DNA of 64,000 nucleotides from Rhynchopus sp. YZ270_cl-10 (lineage: Eukaryota > Euglenozoa > Diplonemea > Diplonemida > Diplonemidae), in the NCBI GenBank assembly GCA_964035575.1, contig OZ037910.1, positions 992,001 through 1,056,000 on the forward strand. Reading direction: 5' to 3'. The notes under the pieces are model-generated. The model was not told the origin of the DNA and searched no databases. It was given only the letters and a program-made list of their open reading frames with translations. Below are positions 19,801 to 29,154 of the stretch, in pieces. The stretch's first letter is position 1, and each line of letters begins with the position of its first letter. The position numbers and the translations under genes were made by a program.

Positions 19801-22721
19801 GAGGGCACACGGAACGTGGTGTCGGAGTGTCTCGGCAAGCTTGCGGTCCTCTCCCCCGCGACGGTCACCAAACGCATGGTGCTGTCCGCAGGCGAGAGCG
19901 GCCCGACCGAGCACATCACCGCCACCGTCATCACCGCAATGAAGTACGCTGTGGGCGAGCCCGCCTTCAAGTACGACACACTCTCGGATGACGTGAAGGT
20001 ATGCACCTCAGATTCAGTCTTTTATTCCTACGAAGCTTGCTTTAAAAGATAAAAATAGCATTGCCGGCCAATCATCCCTCAAGGAGGATTTGCGCAATGA
20101 ACGAAAAAACTTTACCTACCCGATCCTATTTTGTACACTGTATTCAAAGCCTTTTTCTTGTACCCCACACCACAACAGTACTTCCTCTCCTTCATGAACA
20201 AGCCTGCCGATGCGGACAAAGAAACCAACACCGCCAACGTCAAGGTGCGTCGCGCCGCTGTCCAGCTCTTCACCGCCGCCGTCCACGCAAAGCCCTCCAC
20301 GGTATGTCATCATGCGTCCCTTTTCCCACATTCAATTTCCCCCAGGTGAGACCCAGCCTTGTCGAACACATGAAGTCGCTTCTCACACAATGCACTGTGG
20401 ACCAGGAGCTGGTTCGGATGGTCAACCTGGGACCGTTCGTGCACAAGGTATGCCCCCCACTCCCTCAGTGTTGGCAGGTTTAATACAAGGGTGTTTAAAA
20501 CAGGTGTATCAAACTGTACTGTACTGTACTGTACTGTACTGTACTGTACTGTACTGTACTGTACTGTACTGTACTGTACTGTACTGTACTGTACTGTACT
20601 GTACTGTACTGTACTGTACTGTACTGTACTGTACTGTACTGTACTGTACTGTACTGTACTGTACTGTACTGTACTGTACTGTACTGTACTGTACTGTACT
20701 GTACTGTACTGTACTGTACTGTACTGTACTGTACTGTACTGTACTGTACTCGCTTAATACAAGGGTGTTTAAAAGAACTGTACTGCACTGTATTTAACCT
20801 GTACTACCCTTTTGGTGTGCTGCACTAACCCAACCCTGCCCTCCCTCCCCTTTGCTGGCTTTGCTTTGCACACAACCCTGCCCAGGTGGACGACGGGCTT
20901 GAGCTTCGGAAGTCTGCCTTCGAATGCATCGACATCCTCTTGGACGGAAGCTTCGGGGGTGACTCGCTGCTGGACTACCTCAACGACTACCAGAGTGTGG
21001 CAGAGCATTTGAGTGCGGGCATGGCCGTCCCGCAGGGGAAAGACATTCAGGTATGCCCACCCCGCCCCCCCCTCACAGCAGAGAATAAGACTCGGGGACC
21101 CGGTTATTCTCAGCCGGACTGGGACCCGGTACCGGGACCAGGACCAGGACCGGGAACCTTGGCCAGGAATGGGACCCAGGGACCGGGGACCCGGCTTATT
21201 CTCTGCTGTGCCCCCCCTCCACAGATGAGAATAACCGGTTCCCCGGTCGGAGACGAGTCTTGTTCTCTGCTGTGCCCCCCCAGGCCTCAGCCTAACTGGG
21301 GGGTAGGCAGGCCAACACGGATTAGGGGTGGTGGGTCCCCCCCCCCCCCCCCCCCCTAGAGGGTCGCATTGGCTAACGTTTTTATGTAATTTTTATTATT
21401 TTTTCGCTGGTGGACCATTTCAGTGGTGACCCACACCCTGTGCCACCCCAAAAATGGGTTTCCGGGGGTTTTTGGGGGTTTTGCGGCAAAAAACGTGAAA
21501 AAACGTAAAAAAAATGCGTTTTTATTGGTGTTTTCATGATTTTGTACTGTATACAGCCTATGATTGGAGGAATTTGACATATTTGACTAAATAATTCAAA
21601 CCAAGATCGGTTCGAAGGGTCCAAAAGGGTGCAGCTCGTCGAAATCAGGCCCACAGGACCCCCAGGAGTACGATTTCCACCGGAGAGTGACCCCAAGAGG
21701 CCTCTGGCATCCCTAATTTGGCATTTTCTGCCTCCCCCCACAGCCGTGCATTTCGAGCCCCAGCTGAAGCACTTCATCAGGACACGCCATACACACGCCC
21801 CTGATCTGCTCCCCATCCACGAACCTCCTCACGAACTCAGCAGCATCCTCAGACGCTTTTTGTGAGGGGGAGGTCGTTTTTTTATTTGTTACGCCTGGCA
21901 GGGTAGGAGAAGGTGGGCAGTGAGGGGGGAGGGGTGAGGGGGGTGTTTGAGGCGCATACGCACGGGTTCAGGGGGTCATGTTCAACTCAATATTTCAAAC
22001 CAAGATCGGTTCGAAGGGTCCAAAAGGGTGCAGCTGGCCGAAATCAGGCCCACAGGACCCCCAGGAGTACGATTTCCACAGGAGAGTGACCCCAAGAGTC
22101 CTCTGGCGGCCCTAAATTGGCATTTTTTAGCCCAAAACCGCCCCTGCCCCCCCATCTGGGGGGGAGGGCAATTTTTCACTCCTTTTCCCCATTTCTAGTG
22201 CTTCTAAGTCCTCCAAAGGGTAAAAAACTGGTTCCATTGGGTCCGCAGACCATTTTTGGGGGGGGGTATGTACCCAAATTTGCATCATACCCTACTTTAT
22301 GTGATGGCCAGGGGAAAAGTCCTGGACTGGACAAGGGGTGGACAAGCACTTTTTTTGACTCAAAAACTCAAAAAAAATCATTTGCAAGTGGTACAGAAGC
22401 CTGTTGGTCGTTGAAATCAGGTCCACAGGACCCCTGGGACCCGATTTGCACCGGAGAGTCACCAAAATAGACCTCTGGTGATCCAAAAAAATCAATTTTT
22501 TTGCTAAAAAACCACTTTTGCCCATTTTGGGGTAAAAGTCCATTTTTCACTAATTTTCCCCATTTTGGGTATTTCTGAGCCCACCAAAGTGTAAAAAAAT
22601 GGTTTCATTGGATCCTCCGAACATTTTTGGGGTGGGTATGTGTCTAGTTTTCCACGGGAAACGAGTATCTATGTCACAAAAAATTTTTATTTCACTTTTT
22701 GTGAGGACAATGCGACCCCCT

Positions 22722-22756
<35 letters not shown>

Positions 22757-25028
22757 TAGGGGGGGTCACAAGGGGAGGACAATGCACTTTTTCAGGGTTT
22801 TTGAATTCTACGCGCAGCGCGGTGTCCGACCCCACAAGTCACTACCCAAGATCCCCTAGAAAACGTCCTGGAGGCCCAAAAATACCAAAAATAGTGACCG
22901 GAAGTGACCAGAAAATCAAAATTCCGAAAAAAAAAGGGGTCTTGGGACAGGGTCTGTACCTTGCTTATTCCTATTTTTTAGCACATAAACGAGATATGGC
23001 CATGGCAACAGCCCATGACTCATATTTTAGGAAGTAAAGGATACATCTTGACTAATGTCATCTAAGTGCGTTTGAATACAGCCAAAAGAAGACAAGACGG
23101 TCACCTGGCATCTGTATTTTGTGGGTCGTAGTGACCAATGTATACACGCGCTTAGGTACCCACACCATTAATAGGCCAGGGAGTGATCAATTTAGGGAGG
23201 AAAATTAGTCAGGTGTAAATTATCGAGCAGATCTGCCGTCACTGCCTCACCCGGTCCCTCAGGGTACCTTCCCTTGCGGAAAAAAACACCTCGTATGACT
23301 TTCCAGATATTGCAATGCCCAATTCCCCCCTTGGTTTTGCAGTTCAGTCTACAATAGCCGTGTACTAGACACGTATATGGATATCCAGTCATAGACTCGA
23401 CTACAGCACCACCCCGCATCTGCCTCGTCTTCTTTGTCTTCTTCAGACCCCACACCCAGATTACTGTGGGAGGAAAGAGACATCCCTTGTGAACACGGAC
23501 AGGCACGCCACAAAATATAGCGGCAAGAGCGAGACGTCCTCAAAGCTCACAAGGGCAAGGAACGCCGTATTGGGAACTTAGGCACACTGCTCCAACATGG
23601 CAAGGCCAGACTGCTTGACGACAAGCCGTGCGCAATGACCCGCGAGGAGGACGCGTGGGAGGCCCAATGCCACACACATCACTTTCCTCCCCTTTTCATG
23701 TGTTTTCTTAAACTCAATCTCCCCAGGACTTGCAGAATCGCCTCTGAGGACACCTTCAGCAGGCCTATTCCACAGTGGATACGGCGCTTTGCCTTTACTG
23801 CCATTCCACTGCGCCTACACAAGGCTTTTAGACCGGACTTGGCGTAGAACCGCCTATACAGTGCCCCCGGCACTTTTCCCGCCCTCTCAATGCGTCCCAA
23901 CGGTGTTTTTAATGGGTTTTGATTGTACCCCGATTTGAAAGGTGCCAAAGTACAAACCCTGTCCCAGGCCGTTTTTTTTTTTTTTGAAAAATCCGAATTA
24001 GACCCCCACAAGTGCTCAGAAGTGTCCAAAACCAGGCGGAATTGAATTGTAGGTCACCTGGGGACCATATTTTCTGGTTTTTCAGGGTGATGTCCATTTT
24101 TTTCTCAAAAAAAATTTTTTTTGGTCGGTGTCCTCACTTTTAACATGGGATGTGACCCCCCCTACCCCCCCCCCCCCCCCCCCCCTCTGTACACGGTTGT
24201 ACAGGGGCTGGGCCGAAGAAAAATTTTTCCAACCAATTTTTGCCCACAAAAAATCGAAAAAAAAAATTTTTTTTTTCGATTCTCCTGTGTCTGTGCGTGC
24301 TGTGATGGGGTCATTTCGCGCTCAGAAATGAGTATTTTTGACCCAAAATACATGTGTCAGTTTTGGACTGAAAATTTCAAAAATCGTGTAAAAACTGACA
24401 CATGTATTTTGGGTCAAAAATACTCATTTCTGAGCGCGAAATGACCCCATCACAGCACGCACAGACACAGGAGAATCGAAAAAAAAAATTTTTTTTTTCG
24501 ATTTTTTGTGGGCAAAAATTGGTCGGAAAAATTTTTCTTCGGCCCACCCCCTGTGTAACTGTGTACAGAGGTGGGGGGGGGGGGGGGGGGTACCACCCAC
24601 CCCCCAAGGCCAACATCGGCCGAAAAATTACCCAGAGGCCTGTGCCCCCCCACCCAATGCAAACACTACAATTTTATCACCAAAAAAAAAAAAACAAAAC
24701 AAAACAGATCCTGAACTTCATCATGTTCAGCAAGATGTGCCGCATCCAGCGTGCACGCTCTGCCGTCATTGCTTCTCTTTCGACGATCTTCGCTGCCGAC
24801 ATGCTTGTGAAGAACGTTGCTACCTGTGTCACCCAGTACGGTAAGGAGTCTGTTGTCCAGCAGGACAAAGATAAGATTGTGGACCTCCTCGTCACGATGC
24901 TGAAGATGATCCGTGCCATCGAGAAGATGCCGCAGGCAGAAGAGAACACTGTCTTCCAAAACTTCCTCAGCTCTACCATCCAGACGATCCCGGAGAACAT
25001 CAGGGAGCGTGCCGTGGTAAAGGAATAG
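16882..25028 (+). CDS. CAND1: CAND1/TIP120, cullin-associated NEDD8-dissociated protein
   Basis: CAND1 binds unneddylated cullin-RBX1 and exchanges substrate receptors of SCF-type ubiquitin ligases. Five exons read cleanly: 16882-19998, 20179-20301, 20346-20447, 20886-21050 and 24708-25028. They give about 1275 residues, close to the ~1230 of animal CAND1. HEAT repeats run throughout. The acidic loop (YDPYYDYDDEEEEDTPMQ...) followed by SWKVRKASAKCL is diagnostic, as are VRRAAVQLFTAAVHAKPS, GPFVHK-VDDGLELRKSAFEC and the C-terminal helices. All four introns start GTATGY; they measure 180, 44, 438 and 3657 nt. The last two hold repeats. The exon 5 end (GTAAAG just before TAG) could hide a further intron, but the C-terminus already matches the family length. 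A TATAAA lies just before the ATG. Confidence 0.93.
20302..20345 (+). other. 44-nt intron 2 of CAND1
   Basis: GTATGTCATC ... ATTTCCCCCAG. Removing it joins ...AKPST to VRPSLVEHM in phase 0, matching CAND1. It is very short for a spliceosomal intron. Confidence 0.85.
20480..20774. repeat. TGTAC pentanucleotide array in CAND1 intron 3, between 21-bp direct repeats
   Basis: About 47 uninterrupted copies of TGTAC fill 20515-20750. An identical 21-bp direct repeat brackets them (20480-20500 and 20754-20774, beginning TTAATACAAGGG). The unit contains the palindrome GTAC, so each strand can fold on itself. The intron is 438 nt and its splice sites are intact. Confidence 0.9.
21074..21207. mobile_element. 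Foldback element with GGGACC-repeat core, copy 2
   Basis: The left end is CACAGCAGAGAATAAG and the right end CTTATTCTCTGCTGTG, with repeated GGGACC/GGACCA inside. Same family as 4396-4518. A third partial copy follows at about 21225-21281. It lies at the start of CAND1 intron 4. Confidence 0.75.
21357..22722. mobile_element. TIR element X in CAND1 intron 4 (TAGGGG family)
   Basis: The left end is TAGAGGGTCGCATTGGC; the right end read inward is TAGGGGGTCGCATTGTC. Poly(C) tracts of 20 nt (21337-21356) and 33 nt (22723-22755) flank it. The interior carries three direct copies of a ~140-bp unit and no recognisable transposase. Confidence 0.7.
21596..22500. repeat. Three ~140-bp direct repeats inside element X
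   Basis: Copies lie at about 21596-21733, 21996-22132 and, more diverged, 22352-22500. The shared order is CAAACCAAGATCGGTTCG, ATCAGGCCCACAGGACCCCC, CGATTT-CACCGGAGAGT and CCTCTGG. The first two are about 95% alike. Confidence 0.8.
22756..24164. mobile_element. TIR element Y in CAND1 intron 4 (TAGGGG family)
   Basis: The left end is TAGGGGGGGTCACA and the right end TGTGACCCCCCCTA, 14 bp and perfect. It sits between poly(C) tracts 22723-22755 and 24165-24185. At 1.4 kb it could once have encoded something. Some frames are open for about 100 codons on the minus strand, but I recognise no domain. Confidence 0.7.
24165..24590. mobile_element. 426-bp near-perfect palindrome Z in CAND1 intron 4
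   Basis: Arms 24165-24364 and 24391-24590 are inverted copies with a few mismatches, around a 26-nt spacer. They start with a C-run and end with a matching G-run. Internal landmarks appear in mirror order: GGCCGAAGAAAAATTTTTCC, A(n)T(n) and CACAGCACGCACAGACACAG. It ends about 115 bp before exon 5. Confidence 0.9.
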
Positions 25029-25450
25029 AGTACTACTTCCAATCCTAACGATCTTTTTTAAAAAAGGGGAAAAAATCATGTTGAAAAACCGCTTGCCTGT
25101 TTTCTTTTTGGTGCCTGGGGGTGTGTGTTTTTTTTTGCTGGTATTGAGGACCTTTGTTGGAGTAGTGCCATTTTTGTCGATGTCAGCAAAAGAAAGGGGG
25201 GGAGAGAAAAAAAAAATAGCCGTCTTTGTGGGGACGCATGGCAATGTAATGTGCGTTGGTAATTTATTCCAATTTGTGTGGAGTGGGGGGGGGGGGAGGG
25301 GAAAGGGAAATCGGCAAATTTCCCAAAAAAAAAAACGAAAAAAAAGAAGCCAAATAAAATAAGCAAACAACAATAAAAAAGAGGTCAAAAACAATAAAAA
25401 AAAAAACTGTAAGAAAATACACTCTCACTAACCCTTTTTTTTTCCTCTCC
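25029..25450. other. CAND1 3' flank, homopolymer-rich
   Basis: Runs of A, T and G only; no gene is seen. Confidence 0.5.
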
Positions 25451-25481
25451 AAGGTGACTAAGTCAAGACTTAGATTCAGCT
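25451..25481 (+). other. Hairpin element, family 1, U-A variant copy
   Basis: AAGGTGA, then CTAAGTC-AA-GACTTAG, then TTCAGCT. The inner stem uses T-A where other copies use C-G (CTAAGCC/GGCTTAG), so pairing is kept through two changes. Confidence 0.5.
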
Positions 25482-25616
25482 AACATTTTTTTTTTTTAAA
25501 GATGTGTGTGCACGTGAGACACATGCAGTCGTACAACTCTTTTGTTTTTTTTTTTGCCCTCAAAAAATGTTGCAGATGGTTCCCACATTTTGCCCCCTTT
25601 TTTTTTTGTTACATTC

Positions 25617-25705
25617 GCCACCTGATTTTTACCCCATGGATAGGCGCGGATAGGACCGAACACGGCTCCGATCTGTCCTATTCGCGGGGTAAAAAACCAG
25701 GTGGC
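25617..25705. mobile_element. 89-bp foldback element
   Basis: GCCACCTGATTTTTACCCC mirrors GGGGTAAAAAACCAGGTGGC, with a second inner pair GGATAGG / CCTATTC. It is probably a small MITE. Confidence 0.65.
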
Positions 25706-25721
25706 TTCGGAGAGAAAAAAA

Positions 25722-25790
25722 GACAGTGGGGATTGCACAACTGTGGCAACACAACCGAGGCAACTACACACTACTCCAACAATTTATCAA
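25722..25790 (+). repeat. Dispersed short element, family 3, copy 4
   Basis: GACAGTGGGGATTGCACAAC, GTGGCAAC, GAGGCAACTACACACTACTC, CAACAATTTATCAA, then an A-run. It differs from the copy at 13453 by only a few bases. Confidence 0.55.
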
Positions 25791-26137
25791 AAAAAAAAAA
25801 ACAACCGACGATAAAATCTGTGAAAGCTCTTTTTCTATAACTGCAGTGAGTAGTAACAAGGGGATATATGGGAAGTAACATGCCTACATGGAATTGAACG
25901 TTTTTTATTTTTTTTTTTGCCAAGGTGGCCAGGGCGTTCGCTATCGCCATCGTTTTTTCCTGATCGTGGCGAAATGCCAAAAAACCCGAAATTTTTGCTT
26001 TTTTACTAGTGCTTAAAATAGGTCAAAAAAAATTTTCCGCCGGAGAGAAGCTAGTTCGTGGGGGGTGAATCCCTGGTACTGAGTGGTCAAAAAAAATTTG
26101 CGATTTGCGCGTGATCCCTTCCCCAGCACAAGTGCTA

Positions 26138-26347
26138 TTACAGCTGCACTTTCCTGACTAAAACCAGCAAAACGATGGAGAATTTCATCAATCCCCCCTC
26201 ACTGAGGGTCTCTTTGTGTTGTTTAATCAAACAGATGTACAAGAGAGAGGCATCCGTCATATGAGACTTCATCCTTATTTTGATTATTTTCAATAAACTA
26301 AAACGTCTCTCTGCCGTTGAAGGTAGAGTTGACACGAGTAGTGACAC
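26138..26347 (-). pseudogene. hAT transposase C-terminal (dimerisation) remnant
   Basis: On the minus strand the frame reads STLPSTAERRFSLLKIIKIR then MKSHMTDASLLYICLIKQ. It matches the hAT dimerisation pattern P-x-S-[TS]-A-E-R-x-F-S...IK...R..M....L. Only the last ~70 residues remain, and the frame closes immediately upstream. No catalytic part was found nearby, so this is debris of a DNA transposon. Confidence 0.65.
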
Positions 26348-26526
26348 CTTCTATAACAGGGGCTTCACCAGACTGCAGGATTGAGGAGCGGGAGTGCTGG
26401 GGAAACTTCCTCTCACGGCAGGCGGGTTTGCGGAACAGTGGACACCCCTCTGCGACCCCCCCTCCGGGGGGTCGACAGGGTGGTGGGGAGAAATCTCTCT
26501 CTCTTTATTTTTTTTTCTCCCCTTTT

Positions 26527-26556
26527 TTTATTTATTTATTTATTTATTTATTTATA
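26527..26556. repeat. TTTA tetranucleotide microsatellite
   Basis: About seven TTTA units abut the left end of a small TIR element. Confidence 0.9.
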
Positions 26557-26668
26557 CAGGGTTTCGCCCCGGTGGGGCGAAGCCCTGGGGCGAAATAAAA
26601 TGTCATTTTTTCAGGAAAAATTTTTTTTAACGAAAAAAAATATTTTTCGCCCCGGGGCGAACGCCCTG
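26557..26668. mobile_element. 112-bp TIR element (CAGGG...CCCTG)
   Basis: The left end is CAGGGTTTCGCCCCGG and the right end CCGGGGCGAACGCCCTG. The left arm also folds on itself (TTCGCCCC-GGT-GGGGCGAA). CAGGG-type ends are common in hAT MITEs, but the link to the nearby hAT remnant is not shown. Confidence 0.65.
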
Positions 26669-26671
26669 AAG

Positions 26672-26712
26672 GTGGCCCTATGCACACGAGAGGCTTAGGT
26701 TCGTCTTATAAA
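26672..26712 (+). other. Hairpin element, family 1, degenerate copy
   Basis: The right half (CACGAGAGGCTTAGGTTCGTC then TTATAAAC) matches the family, while the left arm (GGTGGCCCTATG) no longer pairs well. The following TTTTCTTACGTTTCTTT resembles the flank of the copy at 13834. Confidence 0.4.
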
Positions 26713-27540
26713 CTTTTCTTACGTTTCTTTTTTTCCGGTTCGTTTTTTTCAAGAGGTGGGTTTCATCATTGCCAAGATAAGAGCGTGATTTATGCAAACC
26801 GAACCAGCATTGATAACAATTGATGCGCATTTTTTTTTTCCTCTTCCTTTTGAATAATTGATAACGTGTAGACACCTCACTTTTTTTTTGTTGTTGTTTT
26901 TTTTATACCTACAAAGCGTAGCTTAAAAGGAGAAAATAGTTCCTCAGATACGGTTGCCAAATCACCCCCCTCCAACAGGGTAATTGAGCAATCAACGAAA
27001 AAAACCTTTTTTCCTTTTACTTACCTATCGGGGTTACTATTTTTCGTGTGAGCTCCACGCACCCCTTTTTGTTTTTGTTTTTTTTGAGAAGGAAAGCTGT
27101 GTATGCACTTGAGGCATGTGCATCTTTCAACTTTTCACTATAATCCACCAAGTTCCCTTCTCCCTCCCACACAAAAAAAAAAGACGTTTCAGCGATAAGG
27201 GAGGGGACTAACAGAAAACACACAAAAAAAACAAATACGGAGAAATCTTTTTTTTTTTGTGCTTCAACCTTCTTATCGCTGTCTCGTTGATTTTGTGATT
27301 TCCCAAAAATTACCCAAATATTTTGCAAACAAAACAAAACAAAGAAAACCAAAGACACACACACACCCACCTTACAAACGTAACAAAACAAAGCAAAAAG
27401 CAAAACAAAGTAAATGGTACTGTAAAAAAAGAAAAAAACAAATACTATGGGGGTAAATTGGCCAGATGAAACAAAGAATGTGATACCATTTTATTTTCTC
27501 CCCCTCACATTATACCTGTCTATCGGTCTGCCAGACCGAT
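26713..27540. other. Gene-free A/T-rich intergenic region
   Basis: Homopolymer A and T tracts and simple CAAAA/ACACAC patterns. No coding or structured feature is supported. Confidence 0.5.
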
Positions 27541-27550
27541 ACAAAAAAAT

Positions 27551-27610
27551 GGCTTCGGCCAACTTTGAGGACAGAACTTTGTTCTGTTTTTGGAGCGAAG
27601 TGATTGTCGA
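27551..27610 (+). other. Hairpin element, family 2, copy 4
   Basis: GGCTTCGGCC hairpin, GGACAGA, ACTTTG pairing with CGAAGT, then GTGATTGTCGA. Just upstream is a separate perfect 8-bp hairpin (ATCGGTCT-GCC-AGACCGAT). Confidence 0.5.
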
Positions 27611-27637
27611 CCCCACTTAGGGATCACGTAGAAGTGT

Positions 27638-27664
27638 CTAGTATAGTGTAGTGTAGTGTAGTGC
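27638..27664. repeat. Short TAGTG pentanucleotide repeat
   Basis: Four to five imperfect units (AGTATAGTGTAGTGTAGTGTAGTG). Confidence 0.7.
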
Positions 27665-27687
27665 ATCCTTACGTGAGAGCGATACCT

Positions 27688-27737
27688 GGACAGTGCAGAC
27701 TGCTTGCGTGGCTACACTAACCCAACAAATTATCAAA
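27688..27737 (+). repeat. Dispersed short element, family 3, copy 5
   Basis: GGACAGTGCAGACTGC, GTGGCTACACTAACCCAAC, AAATTATCAAA. About 40 nt later AAAATCTGTGAA occurs, as it also does downstream of the copy at 25722. Confidence 0.5.
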
Positions 27738-27842
27738 TAAACACCTTCACGTGAACATGGAATATAGTGAAAATCTGTGAAGAATTAAAAGTTACTCTTA
27801 AGGGTTGAGGATGATCTGCGTCTATACCTTCTGCAGTACATA

Positions 27843-27900
27843 GGCTTCGGCCGACATTGAGTACAGATCGTTATACCAGTAGGTATAACGTGATTGTCGA
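27843..27900 (+). other. Hairpin element, family 2, best-paired copy
   Basis: GGC-TTCG-GCC, then GACATTGAGTACAGAT, the hairpin CGTTATACC-AGTA-GGTATAACG, then TGATTGTCGA. CGACA and TGTCG close the whole into a stem. It lies 78 bp before the first ATG of the AP endonuclease gene. Confidence 0.55.
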
Positions 27901-27977
27901 TACAGCAATAAAATAATCCAACCCGAACCCGAGACAGAGATCCTACCTCCCCCATCTACCCACACCTCACGATATAA

Positions 27978-29154
27978 ATGCTGCGCCACGTGGCGTGCGC
28001 GCTATCCTCCGGTGCTCCACACCGGGTGCTCTGCGGTGTTCACTCCCTCCCGCTCTCTTGCTCCACACCACTACACTCACCGCACCCCAGGTGGACAACA
28101 CAGCTTAGAGGGAAATCAGATATGCCTAAGAGAGCCAGCGCAGGCAGTGCTGGGGACGCAAAGCGCGCGAAGCTGGAGGGTATGCACTGCCCCCACCCAC
28201 CCCCCTCCTCCTCCTCCTCATTTCAAACACACCAATTACCCCCAATTCCCCCATTACCCCACAGGAAATGTCTACCCGGTAGACCCTAATATGAACGGAC
28301 CTACACACGCTGCTTGCGAGGAATCTCTCGTCGAAGAGTACGTTGGCAACAAGGTAGCAGACTCGCACTTCAACATCATCTCATGGAATGTGAACGGCAT
28401 TCGCGCCCTGCTGGGTAAAGGCTCCCCGGTACAGGAGCTTGCGACACGTGAGAACCCTCAGGTGATCTGCTTTCAGGAAACCAAGATTGATGCCTCGAAG
28501 ACAGACAAGGTGCCGTCCCTCGCAAAAGGCTACACGATGCACTGGAACTGCTGCTCTGTGAAGAACGGCTACTCCGGCACAGCAATGCTCATCAGAGACG
28601 ACGTAAAAGGTGTGAAGGTGACCACCGACGACCTGGGCGGCAACTTCAACGACGAAGGCCGCATCCAATGTGCACACTTCAAAGACTTTGTCCTGATCAA
28701 CACCTACGTACCCAACGCAGGAGCCAAGCTGGAACGGCTCGACTACCGTTGTGATGAATGGAACAAAGCACTTCTTACGTACATGAAGAAGCTCAAGAAG
28801 AGTGGGAAAAATGTTATCTGGACCGGGGATTTGAACGTCGCGCACACCGAAATCGACCTGAAAAACCCGAAAACGAACACAAAGTCTGCAGGGTTCACGC
28901 CTCAGGAGAGGGCAGGGTTTACAGAAACGTTGGAGGCCGGGTTTGTTGACAGCTTCAGGGCAAGCCACCCGGACGCTATGTACTACTACTCCTTCTGGGG
29001 CTACCGTACCAAGGGACGTGTCACGAACACCGGATGGCGTCTGGACTACTTCGTGGTCAACTCGGAGTTTGCAGACAAGATTGCTGCGTCCTCCATTCTC
29101 CCTGCCTACGGTGGGTCCGACCACTGCCCCATTCAGTGTCTTGTCGAGGCGTGA
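27978..29154 (+). CDS. APEX1: AP endonuclease, exonuclease III/APE1 family
   Basis: It cleaves DNA 5' to abasic sites in base-excision repair. Two exons, 27978-28179 and 28265-29154, separated by an 85-nt GTATGC...CCCACAG intron, give 363 residues. Family motifs appear in order: SWNVNGIR (N109, metal/active site), CFQETK (E139, metal ligand), GYSGTA, YVPNAG, TGDLNVAHTEIDL, GFTPQERAGF, GWRLDYF and GSDHCPI (catalytic His). It is the APE1/XthA branch. There are two possible starts. The ATG at 27978 adds a basic, amphipathic leader that could target a mitochondrion-type organelle. The ATG at 28122 gives MPKRASAGS...AKRAK, resembling the MPKR nuclear-signal start of animal APE1. Both may be used. 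Confidence 0.92.

Noticed and set aside
18448-19914. Minus-strand open frame of 488 codons
   Set aside because: It lies wholly opposite CAND1 exon 1, whose + strand product matches a known family end to end.
20491-20757. Open frames through the TGTAC array
   Set aside because: A stop-free pentamer repeat is open in several frames on both strands; it lies inside a CAND1 intron.
22723-22755. Poly(C) of exactly 33 bases as a functional i-motif
   Set aside because: Homopolymer length is unreliable in assemblies and poly(C) recurs at element borders, so an insertion-site explanation is simpler.
23192-24029. Minus-strand frames of 104 and 116 codons in element Y as a transposase
   Set aside because: I could not find a DDE, zinc-finger or other transposase pattern, so no coding call is made.
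27843-27900. Possible U6 snRNA (TTCG hairpin, then ACAGA)
   Set aside because: The invariant ACAGAGA is incomplete, the AGC triad and U4-pairing region are missing, and the second stem is freely variable between copies.
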